DNA from: a virus
Reading direction: 5' to 3' (one strand)
Virus record (IMG/VR): IMGVR_UViG_3300030116_007036
Span: 1-24,882 of that record
Length of the DNA stretch: 24,882 nucleotides
The position numbers and the translations under genes are program-made. A model generated the notes under the pieces. That model worked only from the letters and a program-made list of their open reading frames with translations, was not told where the DNA came from and did no database searches. The stretch's first letter is position 1, and every line of letters starts with the position of its first letter. Of the stretch, positions 1 to 5,525 are shown one piece after another.

Positions 1-251
1 GCCACACTCGTATGCGGGTTGAACAAAGCGTCCCAAAAGAAACGGGCAGCAATACCAGTTGTGCTACCTAACTGGCGTGCCTTTAGGAGCATTTGGTGCT
101 TGTTGTTATTAAAGTTGTCGTTAATCTCACGCTGGGCAGCATTAAGAACCAACGGACGCAGCTTTGCATCCTTTGTTACAATCTTTAAATATTTCTTACA
201 GAAATAGTCAAAGTCATTACGACAGAGACGTACCTCTTCCTGTACCGACAT
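1..251 (-). CDS. terL: Terminase large subunit, N-terminal part (runs off window)
   Basis: This is the first 83 codons of a gene that continues beyond position 1. The product would be the ATP-driven motor and nuclease that packages phage DNA. The start of a terminase ATPase is visible: a leading segment with an LNAAQ motif (residues 36-40), then KARQLGSTT at about residues 56-64, which matches the deviant Walker A of many large terminases (an Arg-Gln-x-Gly core rather than a canonical GKS/T). The Walker B, coupling motif and nuclease domain lie outside the window. The ATG forms a TAATG overlap with the stop of the 56-aa gene upstream, and AGGGA lies just before it. The identification rests on this short N-terminus and on the packaging-block context. 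Confidence 0.82.
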   Translation of the reverse strand, partial: MSVQEEVRLCRNDFDYFCKKYLKIVTKDAKLRPLVLNAAQREINDNFNNNKHQMLLKARQLGSTTGIAARFFWDALFNPHTSV

Positions 252-421
252 TATATCCCTAGAACCGCAGCTGCAGCAGGGCCAAGCACAGAAGCGATAG
301 CAACAACAGAAATAATCACCGTCGTATGAAAGTCTAGCTTGCGCTCTATGCGTTTGAGTCGAGCGTCCACGCCGTCAAGGCGTGTGTGCGCTCGTACGAT
401 CTCAGTTTCTACAGTCTGCAT
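251..421 (-). CDS. Small coiled-coil plus C-terminal membrane protein (XhlA- or holin-like)
   Basis: A 56-aa product. Residues 1-30 are charged and heptad-like (TRLDGVDARLKRIERKLDF). Residues 33-56 form one hydrophobic, alanine-rich membrane segment. This layout, a short amphipathic coil followed by a single C-terminal TM helix, resembles the haemolysin XhlA family and other small phage lysis accessories, but no diagnostic motif is present. The start has GGAG about 8 bases upstream. The stop overlaps the large terminase ATG by one base (TAATG), which suggests coupled translation. It could instead be a membrane anchor of unknown role. Confidence 0.72.
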   Translation of the reverse strand: MQTVETEIVRAHTRLDGVDARLKRIERKLDFHTTVIISVVAIASVLGPAAAAVLGI

Positions 422-715
422 CTAGCATCTCCAACGCTTAAGAGCGGCGCCCTTCGGCGTGAGTTTGCCACCCTTGCTTGTTGGCCCCTTAACGCCTCCC
501 ATGCGAGCACAAAAGGATCTTCTTCGTGCAGCCCGCTTCCCTTTGGGGTTGCTTTCAGTAACCGGAGGTTTGAGGTTAGCGCCCTCAGTGCGCTTGAAGT
601 GAGCCCGACCCTTGGCACTAAGACCACCCGTGCGGCTATGCTTCTTAGGATTATAACCAATAAAAGGCTTCTTTAGCTTTCTCTTTGCAGCCTTCTGCCG
701 ATCAGCACTCCTCAT
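422..715 (-). CDS. Small basic phage protein (DUF6321-like)
   Basis: A 97-aa, strongly basic, Cys-containing product. The central motif SRTGGLSAKGRAHFKRTEGANLKPPVT would read as a conserved block; its key parts are TGGL, AKGR and NLKPPVT at about residues 29-53. The C-terminal half has SFCARMGG (about residues 67-74) and ends in KRWRC. This pattern matches a small family I know from marine phages as DUF6321, whose function is unknown. The ATG at 715 overlaps the preceding stop by four bases (ATGA), with GAGGAAGAAG upstream. It may bind nucleic acid, judging by charge only. Confidence 0.75.
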   Translation of the reverse strand: MRSADRQKAAKRKLKKPFIGYNPKKHSRTGGLSAKGRAHFKRTEGANLKPPVTESNPKGKRAARRRSFCARMGGVKGPTSKGGKLTPKGAALKRWRC

Positions 716-1104
716 GTCTTCTTCCTCAGAGATGTGCCGGCCGCTAGACCATGACGAGAATACTGACGGCCGCTCCGAGTAGCAGCAGCTTTCTTTGTTG
801 CTGCCGCACGCAACTGAGATCGGCCAGAAGAAGTAGACTTCAATCTGCTTATCTTCTTGCTGGGAAGATAAACACCGGACCCGCCAGGTCCGGGTTTATC
901 CTTTCCAGAATACTTCCACTTCTGCTTTGACCAATGAGAAAGAGAAGTCTTCTTCTTCGCTCCACGATAGCCGCCGCCCCCACTCTTATAAAACTTGGTA
1001 GCCAATTGCATGGCACGGGCAGAATGCTTCCCGCCCATCTTAGCTTTTGCTCTAGCCTTAGATCGCTCCCAAAGCGCAGGGTTCGTCTTCTGTGCAATAC
1101 TCAT
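712..1104 (-). CDS. Basic Gly/Lys-rich phage protein (DUF5872-like)
   Basis: A 130-aa product with an N-terminal pattern NPALWERSKARAKAKMGGKHSARA split across residues 8-31 (key parts NPALWE, GGKHSAR), then AMQLATKFYKSGGGGYRG and a W-rich stretch SLSHWSKQKWKYSGKD. It ends in a Lys/Arg-rich tail. The NPxLWE ... W/HSARxxQLAxxxYK ... GGGYRG ... LSxWxxQKW layout fits DUF5872, found in phages and some giant viruses, with no known function. GGAG lies 9 bases before the ATG, and the start overlaps the preceding stop as ATGA. It is probably expressed with the other small late genes; a structural or DNA-binding role is only inferred from its charge. Confidence 0.75.
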   Translation of the reverse strand: MSIAQKTNPALWERSKARAKAKMGGKHSARAMQLATKFYKSGGGGYRGAKKKTSLSHWSKQKWKYSGKDKPGPGGSGVYLPSKKISRLKSTSSGRSQLRAAATKKAAATRSGRQYSRHGLAAGTSLRKKT

Positions 1105-1259
1105 TTCTTTTTGCTCCGAAGCATCCTTAACGCCGCATTCAGCCTGGCTACCTCGTCCTTTGTCAGCCGATCCTTCTTCCGGGTGCTAATACCAGCAAGC
1201 CGAAATGCAGCACGGTTCTCCTTGATCACACGGTCAATCTCAGACTGAGGAGGACGCAT
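1101..1259 (-). CDS. Small basic hypothetical protein
   Basis: A 52-aa product starting MRPPQSEIDRVIKENRAAF and ending RMLRSKKK, predicted largely helical and basic. It fits exactly between its neighbours: its ATG forms TAATG with the 120-aa gene upstream and its TGA forms ATGA with the DUF5872-like gene downstream. AAGGTG is present about 5 bases before the start. I do not recognise the family. Its reality is supported mainly by the two overlaps and the ribosome-binding site. Confidence 0.7.
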   Translation of the reverse strand: MRPPQSEIDRVIKENRAAFRLAGISTRKKDRLTKDEVARLNAALRMLRSKKK

Positions 1260-1621
1260 TACACCTTCTTACCAAGAACAGCGCTCAACCGAGAGTAATG
1301 ATCACGCATCTCAGTCAGACCCTCCTTCACCATACTCTCCATATCTTTCACTTCTTTCTCCAAGGAATCAAGCTTACTTCCTAGTTGCTGAAGTGTCTGG
1401 AGCCGCTCGTCATCGTACTTGCGGACAACAGCATCATACCGATCACGCACCTCCGCCTCACGACGATTGCACTCGTCGGCCTGCTCTTTGAGCTGTGCCT
1501 GGAAAGAATCTACCTGCTCCTGCTGGCGCTTGTTCCCCTGAACATAAAGCCAGAAGATAGCCCCGGAAGCTAACCCCAGCGCACCAAAATCTAATAACGC
1601 TGAGGTTAACTCGGGAGGCAT
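1259..1621 (-). CDS. N-terminal membrane anchor plus long coiled coil (spanin- or structural-type candidate)
   Basis: A 120-aa product with one hydrophobic segment at about residues 8-27, followed by roughly 85 charged residues with heptad character (QEQVDSFQAQLKEQADECN, then KLDSLEKEVKDMESMVKEGL). This N-in, coil-out layout is typical of i-spanins (Rz) and of some membrane-linked phage proteins. There is no lipobox partner nested in another frame that I can see, so the spanin assignment is weak. The ATG directly abuts the TAA of the upstream ORF. It continues the tightly packed minus-strand packaging block. Confidence 0.72.
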   Translation of the reverse strand: MPPELTSALLDFGALGLASGAIFWLYVQGNKRQQEQVDSFQAQLKEQADECNRREAEVRDRYDAVVRKYDDERLQTLQQLGSKLDSLEKEVKDMESMVKEGLTEMRDHYSRLSAVLGKKV

Positions 1622-1804
1622 TTAACTCTTTCGGTGGTTCCGAATCTCTTGGACGCTAACACGAATACCCTTACAGGATTTCGCTACCTCAGAGCAAACC
1701 TTACGGACACGTCGGCCCGCAGCATCGTTGCCCTTCTCGAAGCGCTCAAGATCCTCGACCGCAGCTTGCAGCCCCTCAATCATTTCTAATAAATCTGCTT
1801 TCAT
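1622..1804 (-). CDS. Histone H1/Hc1-like DNA-binding protein
   Basis: A 60-aa product starting MKADLLEMIEGLQAAVEDL and containing FEKGNDAAGRRVRKVCSEV (residues 22-40), then a basic end VQEIRNHRKS. The KGNxAAGxRxRKxxxE core followed by a K-rich helix is the hallmark of chlamydial Hc1-like and other bacterial histone H1-like proteins, which bind and condense DNA. It has its own GAGGAG about 11 bases upstream, inside the end of the small terminase gene. It shares its stop and frame with the 401-codon ORF, so it could be made alone or as that protein's C-terminus. Independent translation seems likely. Confidence 0.65.
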   Translation of the reverse strand: MKADLLEMIEGLQAAVEDLERFEKGNDAAGRRVRKVCSEVAKSCKGIRVSVQEIRNHRKS

Positions 1805-2827
1805 GGCTAATACTTCTCCTCTATGCGCAGAGCTTTCTTCTCTGCTGTTGTTTCCATGCCGCTCAAGACTTCGTAGATAGCCGTCGTCGAAGTCTTCGCC
1901 CGGTCGTCCAAGCCCCAGGTTTTCCGGTCCAAAAACGACACGTTCTTTACGATCTCCGATGCTACCTTGATCACCAGCAGCTGCTTGAACGGATCCTCGT
2001 TCGGATACGCCATAGCTCTCGCTAGTGCTTCGTTCATCATTTCCATCAGTGTGGAGGTCGCTGCCTTGTGCCTCGCTAACACTCCCTCCACCTCCGCTGT
2101 TACTTCGATCTCCGAGGTCTGGATCTTCTGCTCGATCACTCCCCTCGCCCTCTCCAGAATCGCGTCCGAGGTTAGACGAGTCGACCGCTGCCAATCCCCC
2201 GATTCTTTCCAGCGGTGGATAGTTCTTTCCGTTACTCCGTGCCTTACCGCCAGAGTCGCTACCTTCTCCCCGCTCTCGTACTCCGCCTGAATCATTGCTC
2301 GAAGTTCTGGATGGATTCTTCCCCCCGGACCTTTTGGCAACCTTTCGTTTAGAGGCAAGTCGGACGGGAGACTTGTAGATAGCTCCCCGCTTCTTGAGTT
2401 CTTTGATTTCTCCGCCATAGGTCAAATACTCCCTAATGTTCTCAGGTGTGTTCTCGTGCAGAATCAAGTGAGCGTCACCAAGAAGCTTCACGATCAGCTT
2501 CAATGCCTTAACATGGTCCTCAGTCTCACCAGGTTCGTTTCCTAGCGTGATAGAGGACTCCTCCTTATGATACCGCCGGAGACGCTCTACAAACATCCAG
2601 TGCTTCGGCCTGAGAGTTTTAGACGTGTGATACTGCGTCACATCTAAGACATTCCAAACCTCATCACGGGTAATCGTCTTCGTCGCTGAAACATTCTGAG
2701 CCAGGGTCATATTAGACTTCTGCCATTCATTGCAGCAATCCAGACTCATCTTAATCTGAGAGATGCACTCAGCGAGCAATCCCTCAACAAGATTAGAATC
2801 CAGAGTCGGTCGGAACTTATCGGACAT
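1622..2827 (-). CDS. 401-codon ORF: unknown N-terminal domain, disordered middle, histone H1-like C-terminus
   Basis: The ORF is open for 401 codons and starts with a strong AAGGAG four bases from ATG. Residues 1 to about 150 look like an ordinary folded protein (for example DEVWNVLDVTQYHTSKTL and HVKALKLIVKLLGDAHLIL) that I do not recognise. Residues 137-340 are read in a different frame from a probable small terminase gene and are very rich in Gly, Ser, Asp, Glu and Arg, as expected of an overprinted or non-coding frame. Residues 342-401 equal the separately startable histone-like protein. Either this is one real long protein with a disordered linker, or the upstream gene lost its stop and reads through. 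The N-terminal part is well supported as coding; the middle is not. Confidence 0.5.
   Translation of the reverse strand: MSDKFRPTLDSNLVEGLLAECISQIKMSLDCCNEWQKSNMTLAQNVSATKTITRDEVWNVLDVTQYHTSKTLRPKHWMFVERLRRYHKEESSITLGNEPGETEDHVKALKLIVKLLGDAHLILHENTPENIREYLTYGGEIKELKKRGAIYKSPVRLASKRKVAKRSGGKNPSRTSSNDSGGVRERGEGSDSGGKARSNGKNYPPLERIGGLAAVDSSNLGRDSGEGEGSDRAEDPDLGDRSNSGGGGSVSEAQGSDLHTDGNDERSTSESYGVSERGSVQAAAGDQGSIGDRKERVVFGPENLGLGRPGEDFDDGYLRSLERHGNNSREESSAHRGEVLAMKADLLEMIEGLQAAVEDLERFEKGNDAAGRRVRKVCSEVAKSCKGIRVSVQEIRNHRKS
1807..2418 (-). CDS. terS: Terminase small subunit-like protein (HTH)
   Basis: A 203-aa product in the frame shifted +1 from the surrounding 401-codon ORF. Residues 35-75 form a helix-turn-helix: EKVATLAVRHGVTERTIHRW, then KESGDW, the resolvase/transposase-like HTH found in many phage small terminases. 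After it comes a long helical region (residues 80-170, EIEVTAEVEGVLARHKAAT and onward) and a charged end. AGGGAG precedes the ATG by about 10 bases. Small terminases recognise the packaging site and load the large subunit. The large subunit lies a few genes downstream on the same strand, which supports the role. Other HTH DNA-binding functions are possible. Confidence 0.72.
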   Translation of the reverse strand: MAEKSKNSRSGELSTSLPSDLPLNERLPKGPGGRIHPELRAMIQAEYESGEKVATLAVRHGVTERTIHRWKESGDWQRSTRLTSDAILERARGVIEQKIQTSEIEVTAEVEGVLARHKAATSTLMEMMNEALARAMAYPNEDPFKQLLVIKVASEIVKNVSFLDRKTWGLDDRAKTSTTAIYEVLSGMETTAEKKALRIEEKY

Positions 2828-3108
2828 GTCACTCCTTTATGCGTTTTTTGGTGCGCAGAAAATTTCTCATATAGTGGGTGAGTGTGGATGCGGAGAGGAG
2901 GGGGTGGGGGTAGTGGTGTAGTGTAGTGTCATGCATGTCATGGATGTCAGTGGTTGTGCAAGTAGTATGCATCCACACTGCAGTTGTCATGCTCTCGTGC
3001 GGTAGTGAGTGTCATGAGGGAGAGTATATGTATCCCTGGATCTGCCCATCCTGCTTGCCCTTTGGGCAGGATGGTCCTGTCCAGTTCGCTAACGCATGGA
3101 GGTATGCA
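2828..3108. promoter_or_regulatory. Divergent intergenic region between packaging and early blocks
   Basis: These 281 bases separate the minus-strand packaging genes from the plus-strand early genes, so promoters for both are expected here. I see no convincing sigma-70 pair. A plus-strand ORF runs through from 2926, but the good ribosome-binding site and start are at 3109. A G-rich stretch (2892-2910) and GTCATG/ATGTCA near-repeats (2928-2960) lie here, along with a hairpin at 3046-3074. Function as a promoter region is inferred from the divergent layout. Confidence 0.45.
3046..3074 (+). promoter_or_regulatory. Hairpin in leader of the SSB-tail gene
   Basis: CCATCCTGC (3046-3054) pairs perfectly with GCAGGATGG (3066-3074). 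A smaller hairpin, TGCCC with GGGCA (3056-3068), would compete for the same bases. No T-tract follows, so this is more likely a leader or attenuator structure than a terminator. It lies 25 bases before the GGAGGT of the next gene. Confidence 0.45.
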
Positions 3109-3459
3109 ATGAAGAACGAAGTGTTTATTCTTAGGTCCACTGGCTTTAACAACGAGAACGGAACGTCGATCATGCTCAAGCAGATCAGCTTCTACAACGG
3201 TCAAGCGTACAAGCAGACGACCAAGGCTTGGGTGGCCGTCAAGAGCTACACCACCGAAGAGCTTGATGCTATGGTCGGCCAGGTGGTGATGGTCGATGGC
3301 AACATCCCCGGTGTCCGTGAAGGCGCTGAGAACGTGTCGTGCCGAGTGTGGCGCATCACTCCGGTGCTCGGCATGGTCAAGGACATGCTGAGGTCCGAGG
3401 GCTTGCTGCATGAGCCATCGGCGGACGGTGAGCTCGATGACGGTCCCATCCCGTTCTAG
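3109..3459 (+). CDS. Hypothetical protein with SSB-like acidic C-terminal tip
   Basis: A 116-aa product. The start at 3109 is chosen over an upstream in-frame ATG because GGAGGT lies six bases before it and the added N-terminus is not protein-like. It begins MKNEVFILRSTGFNNENG and has beta-rich stretches with QVVMVDGNIPG at about residues 58-68. It ends ADGELDDGPIPF, close to the DDDIPF tip with which bacterial SSB recruits repair and replication enzymes. The body is short enough for an OB fold, but I see no diagnostic SSB signature. It is the first early gene and is followed by a terminator. SSB-like or SSB-mimic function is an inference from the tip. Confidence 0.72.
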   Translation: MKNEVFILRSTGFNNENGTSIMLKQISFYNGQAYKQTTKAWVAVKSYTTEELDAMVGQVVMVDGNIPGVREGAENVSCRVWRITPVLGMVKDMLRSEGLLHEPSADGELDDGPIPF

Positions 3460-3466
3460 CAGAGAG

Positions 3467-3499
3467 GAGGCAGTCGAAAGGCTGCCTCTTTCTCTTTTT
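3467..3499 (+). terminator. Rho-independent terminator after the SSB-tail gene
   Basis: GAGGCAG (3467-3473) pairs with CTGCCTC (3482-3488) around an 8-base loop, followed by a T-rich run to 3499. It sits seven bases after the stop codon at 3457-3459. Confidence 0.75.
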
Positions 3500-3504
3500 A
3501 AACA

Positions 3505-3618
3505 GCACGTCGCTTCGCTCCCCATTTGTTTAAACTCCATCTGCTTGACGCAGATTACGTAAGCTGCGTTGACACGCAGCAAATGCACGTCACTTCGTTC
3601 CTATTTTGTTTAAGACTC
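3505..3618. repeat. Imperfect direct repeat pair, 80-base period
   Basis: Copy one is at 3505-3537 and copy two at 3585-3618. Both read GCACGTC, then (G/A)CTTCG(C/T)TCC, then ATTTGTTTAA with one extra T in copy two, then ACTC or GACTC. The starts are exactly 80 bases apart, close to eight helical turns. Confidence 0.75.
3539..3580. promoter_or_regulatory. Twin hairpins with shared TTGAC/TGAC loop
   Basis: The first is ATCTGC-TTGAC-GCAGAT (3539-3555). The second is GCTGCGT-TGAC-ACGCAGC (3563-3580). Both stems are perfect and both show TGAC in the loop. They lie between the two direct repeats. They could be protein-binding sites on DNA or RNA, or part of a small RNA. Confidence 0.6.
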
Positions 3619-3700
3619 GACTCGCCTCGCTTCGCTCGCCTCGTCTCGTCTCCCTTGGGTGTTGTAAAGTAACCTGGTTTTTTTATTCAGAGCTTCGCCT

Positions 3701-3727
3701 GATTTCTCTCTCCCTACGGGAGAAATC
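3701..3727 (+). promoter_or_regulatory. Leader hairpin upstream of the 236-aa gene
   Basis: GATTTCTC (3701-3708) pairs with GAGAAATC (3720-3727). An alternative inner stem TCTCCC/GGGAGA (3709-3723) is also possible. It ends 20 bases before AGGAGGT, so it may protect the mRNA 5' end or tune translation. A terminator is less likely because no clean T-run follows. Confidence 0.5.
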
Positions 3728-3759
3728 ATTCTCCCTCTTTACACAGTAGGAGGTTAGCT

Positions 3760-4470
3760 GTGTTTGATATTGAGGTAGAAGTTAGTGATCGTGATTACTC
3801 TGAGTGGACTGGGTTCCAAGTAATGGAGAGGGTAGCAACTCCTGATCCACACTATGATTCACCAATGCATGTGCACACAGAGTATGTATCTAATGATGGA
3901 GATGTGTTCCGTCCTTGGAAGAGTCGCAATGAGTTGTGCATCGAGACGTTGTACATGATGATTGGTTTCATCGGCGACTGGGATGAGAGCGACATCGATT
4001 ATGTCCTTACCCATGGTGCACACAACGGCATGGATTGTGAGACAGGTGAGTTGATAGCTGGTCCTCGTTGCAGTACGTGTGGCAGCCCAGAGTGCCGCAA
4101 GTTCGGTATGAAGAACGAGTGGTTGTGTGACAACTGCATCGTGAAGAAAGAGGACAGGGCTTATCGTCGCAAGCCTCGTGTGCAGTTGACACAAGAGGTG
4201 CATGGTAACAGTGGCTTCTGGGCTATGATCAATGAGCAGAGAGAAGAGAGAGGCGAGCAACCATTTGATATGGGTGTCAACATGATGCCGATGGGTGGTT
4301 TCGTTGAGACTCGTAGCTACATGGATGCTGCACCAAATGTGAACAAGCCACTCAGTGAAAAGGAACTAGAAGTGAAGGGAAGAAACCCTCATCAGCCAGA
4401 AACACTAGAGCATAGAATCTGGGAAGAGAATACCGCTGAGTTCAATGCAGGCTACAAGATGGGATTGTAG
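3760..4470 (+). CDS. Zinc-ribbon hypothetical protein
   Basis: A 236-aa product with a GTG start five bases after a perfect AGGAGGT. The central region has C104-x2-C107, an extra C112, and C123-x2-C126 (CSTCGSPEC then WLCDNCIVKK), a typical zinc-ribbon spacing. The N-terminus is acidic and Tyr/His-rich. The C-terminus ends with a helical segment resembling ENTAEFNAGYKMGL. I do not recognise the family. Zinc ribbons of this kind commonly bind nucleic acids or proteins. It is the first gene of the early cluster and is closed by a strong hairpin. Confidence 0.82.
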   Translation: MFDIEVEVSDRDYSEWTGFQVMERVATPDPHYDSPMHVHTEYVSNDGDVFRPWKSRNELCIETLYMMIGFIGDWDESDIDYVLTHGAHNGMDCETGELIAGPRCSTCGSPECRKFGMKNEWLCDNCIVKKEDRAYRRKPRVQLTQEVHGNSGFWAMINEQREERGEQPFDMGVNMMPMGGFVETRSYMDAAPNVNKPLSEKELEVKGRNPHQPETLEHRIWEENTAEFNAGYKMGL

Positions 4471-4476
4471 CAGATC

Positions 4477-4516
4477 GGGGTAGCCCCTTTAGCGGGGGCT
4501 ACCCCATCACTGCTTT
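4477..4516 (+). terminator. Strong hairpin, probable terminator or processing site
   Basis: GGGGTAGCCCC (4477-4487) pairs perfectly with GGGGCTACCCC (4495-4505) around a 7-base loop. A short T-run (4513-4517) follows only after eight bases, so termination may be partial. Confidence 0.65.
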
Positions 4517-4527
4517 TTGGAGAAAGA

Positions 4528-4764
4528 ATGTACAAAATGTATAAGTGCTCAAACAATATTTTCACACCAGTAAAGAAGGAAACAATGAACAGAAGAGAGA
4601 TTGCATTACTGGTTAAGACCGAGGCTGGATGGCTGCAGGTAGATGTCACAACCAGAGTAACTGATGTCGAGCAGATGATCATTGATAACCTAGAAGGTTA
4701 TCCTGCTGACACACCATACAAAGTGCAACAAAGGATTATCCTTCATGAAAGGGAGCAAGCATGA
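4528..4764 (+). CDS. Small hypothetical early protein
   Basis: A 78-aa product starting at 4528 with GGAGAAAGA directly upstream. An internal ATG at 4585 (MNRREIALLVKTEAGW) also has a purine-rich AAGGAAACA before it and would give 59 aa; the shorter form looks more protein-like. Its end overlaps the next gene as ATGA, suggesting coupled translation. No motif is recognised. Confidence 0.68.
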   Translation: MYKMYKCSNNIFTPVKKETMNRREIALLVKTEAGWLQVDVTTRVTDVEQMIIDNLEGYPADTPYKVQQRIILHEREQA

Positions 4765-5231
4765 ACTTCCATCCACTGTATATGAAAGATAGACCCGAGC
4801 GTCCGTATGTTACCACTGAAGAAGTCTTCCCTGTTGAGGATGAAGATAGAAGAATGAACAGGGAAGAGGGGACCTGGGATGGCTTCAGGGTGTACACATC
4901 AATCGACATTGGCAAGTGCCAGCAGCTTGCAGTGTCCAGCTTTGGTGATTGGCATGGTCGATTCAAGCGTCAAGCCATCGGTCCTGACAGGTGGTATGAG
5001 ACAGCGGTGATTGTCGAAAGCCAGACAGCGTGGGGACCTGTCAGGGTGACCGAGGTTATGGGTGGCGTGTTCACCGATGACCTAACAGGAACCAAGGAAG
5101 GTGATGATGCCAAGGCTCTTGCAGTACACAGAAAGCATGTAGCTAGGTTGGTTGCTGAGATTAACACACAGCTAGATCATGGTGTAGATACTCAGTGTAT
5201 TCTTTCAGCGATTAAGAGACGCTATCAATAG
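4761..5231 (+). CDS. Hypothetical early protein
   Basis: A 156-aa product overlapping the preceding stop by four bases, with AAAGGGAGC a few bases before the ATG. It begins MNFHPLYMKDRPERPYVTTE with an acidic region, then a mixed alpha/beta body (TWDGFRVYTSIDIGKCQQL; WGPVRVTEVMGGVFTDDLTG) and a helical, basic C-terminus with AVHRKHVARLVAEIN. The family is not recognised. It is the last gene of the pair before a GC-rich hairpin. Confidence 0.78.
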   Translation: MNFHPLYMKDRPERPYVTTEEVFPVEDEDRRMNREEGTWDGFRVYTSIDIGKCQQLAVSSFGDWHGRFKRQAIGPDRWYETAVIVESQTAWGPVRVTEVMGGVFTDDLTGTKEGDDAKALAVHRKHVARLVAEINTQLDHGVDTQCILSAIKRRYQ

Positions 5232-5250
5232 CAGTATAGATACAGAGAAA

Positions 5251-5278
5251 GAGGGCCCCCCTTTAGGGGGGGGCCCTC
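5251..5278 (+). terminator. GC-rich hairpin after the 156-aa gene
   Basis: GAGGGCCCCCC (5251-5261) pairs with GGGGGGCCCTC (5268-5278). The stem is very stable, but the following bases are CTCTCTTGATA rather than a T-run. It may act as a weak terminator, a pause site or an mRNA-end stabiliser. Confidence 0.55.
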
Positions 5279-5317
5279 CTCTCTTGATATGCATAGATAG
5301 AAAGTATAGAAAGTCTC

Positions 5318-5485
5318 ATGCTCTACCGATTCAACATTGTGCTTTACTCTGGTGGCGACACCCCAGAGGATGCGTTCAGTAACCTGCTGCACGACATACA
5401 GCAGACAGGCATGTCTCTCGAAGAAGAGATTGTATTCGAAAAGGTAGAGCTCCCTTTCAGTATAGACGAGACTCCTCCTTCCTAA
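5318..5485 (+). CDS. Small acidic hypothetical protein
   Basis: A 55-aa product starting MLYRFNIVLYSGGDTPEDAF and ending FSIDETPPS. The sequence has a plausible beta-alpha-beta feel and normal amino-acid composition. The ribosome-binding site is weak (AGAAAG about six bases away). Its last codons form the 5' arm of a hairpin that hides the next gene's ribosome-binding site, so translation of this ORF may control the neighbour. It could be a real protein or mainly a regulatory leader peptide. Confidence 0.58.
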   Translation: MLYRFNIVLYSGGDTPEDAFSNLLHDIQQTGMSLEEEIVFEKVELPFSIDETPPS

Positions 5486-5521
5486 GCCGTCGCTTCCTAC
5501 GGGCGACAGCCCGGAAGGAGG
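5474..5521 (+). promoter_or_regulatory. Hairpin sequestering the ribosome-binding site of the 123-aa gene
   Basis: CCTCCTTCC (5474-5482) is a perfect complement of GGAAGGAGG (5513-5521), which contains the Shine-Dalgarno of the gene at 5526. An inner stem GTCGC (5489-5493) with GCGAC (5503-5507) extends the structure. The upstream stop codon (5483-5485) lies just inside the 5' arm, so a ribosome finishing that ORF would open the hairpin. Confidence 0.7.
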
Positions 5522-5525
5522 TTGA

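Larger units (their letters stand above)
3500..3759. promoter_or_regulatory. Untranslated region with repeats and hairpins before the early operon
   Basis: This stretch carries no plausible gene. It holds a pair of 33-base direct repeats exactly 80 bases apart, two hairpins with TTGAC-type loops between them, a CTCG/CTTCG-rich low-complexity tract (3617-3655), a T-run (3678-3684) and a leader hairpin (3701-3727). The strong AGGAGGT of the next gene is at 3748-3754. It could contain promoters, an operator, an origin or a small RNA; the sequence alone does not decide. Confidence 0.5.

Noticed and set aside
386-676. Plus-strand ORF over the DUF6321-like gene
   Set aside because: Opposite frame of a recognised small phage protein; Ser/Ala/Leu-rich shadow.
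2926-3108. N-terminal extension of the SSB-tail gene (61 extra residues)
   Set aside because: It lies in the divergent regulatory region, has no ribosome-binding site, is Cys/Val-rich and unlike a signal peptide, and a strong GGAGGT start exists at 3109.
2947-3588. 213-aa minus-strand ORF
   Set aside because: It is antisense to the 116-aa gene, crosses its terminator and the repeat region, and has no protein-like features.
3859-4260. 133-aa minus-strand ORF opposite the zinc-ribbon gene
   Set aside because: Shadow of a well-supported plus-strand gene with a perfect ribosome-binding site.
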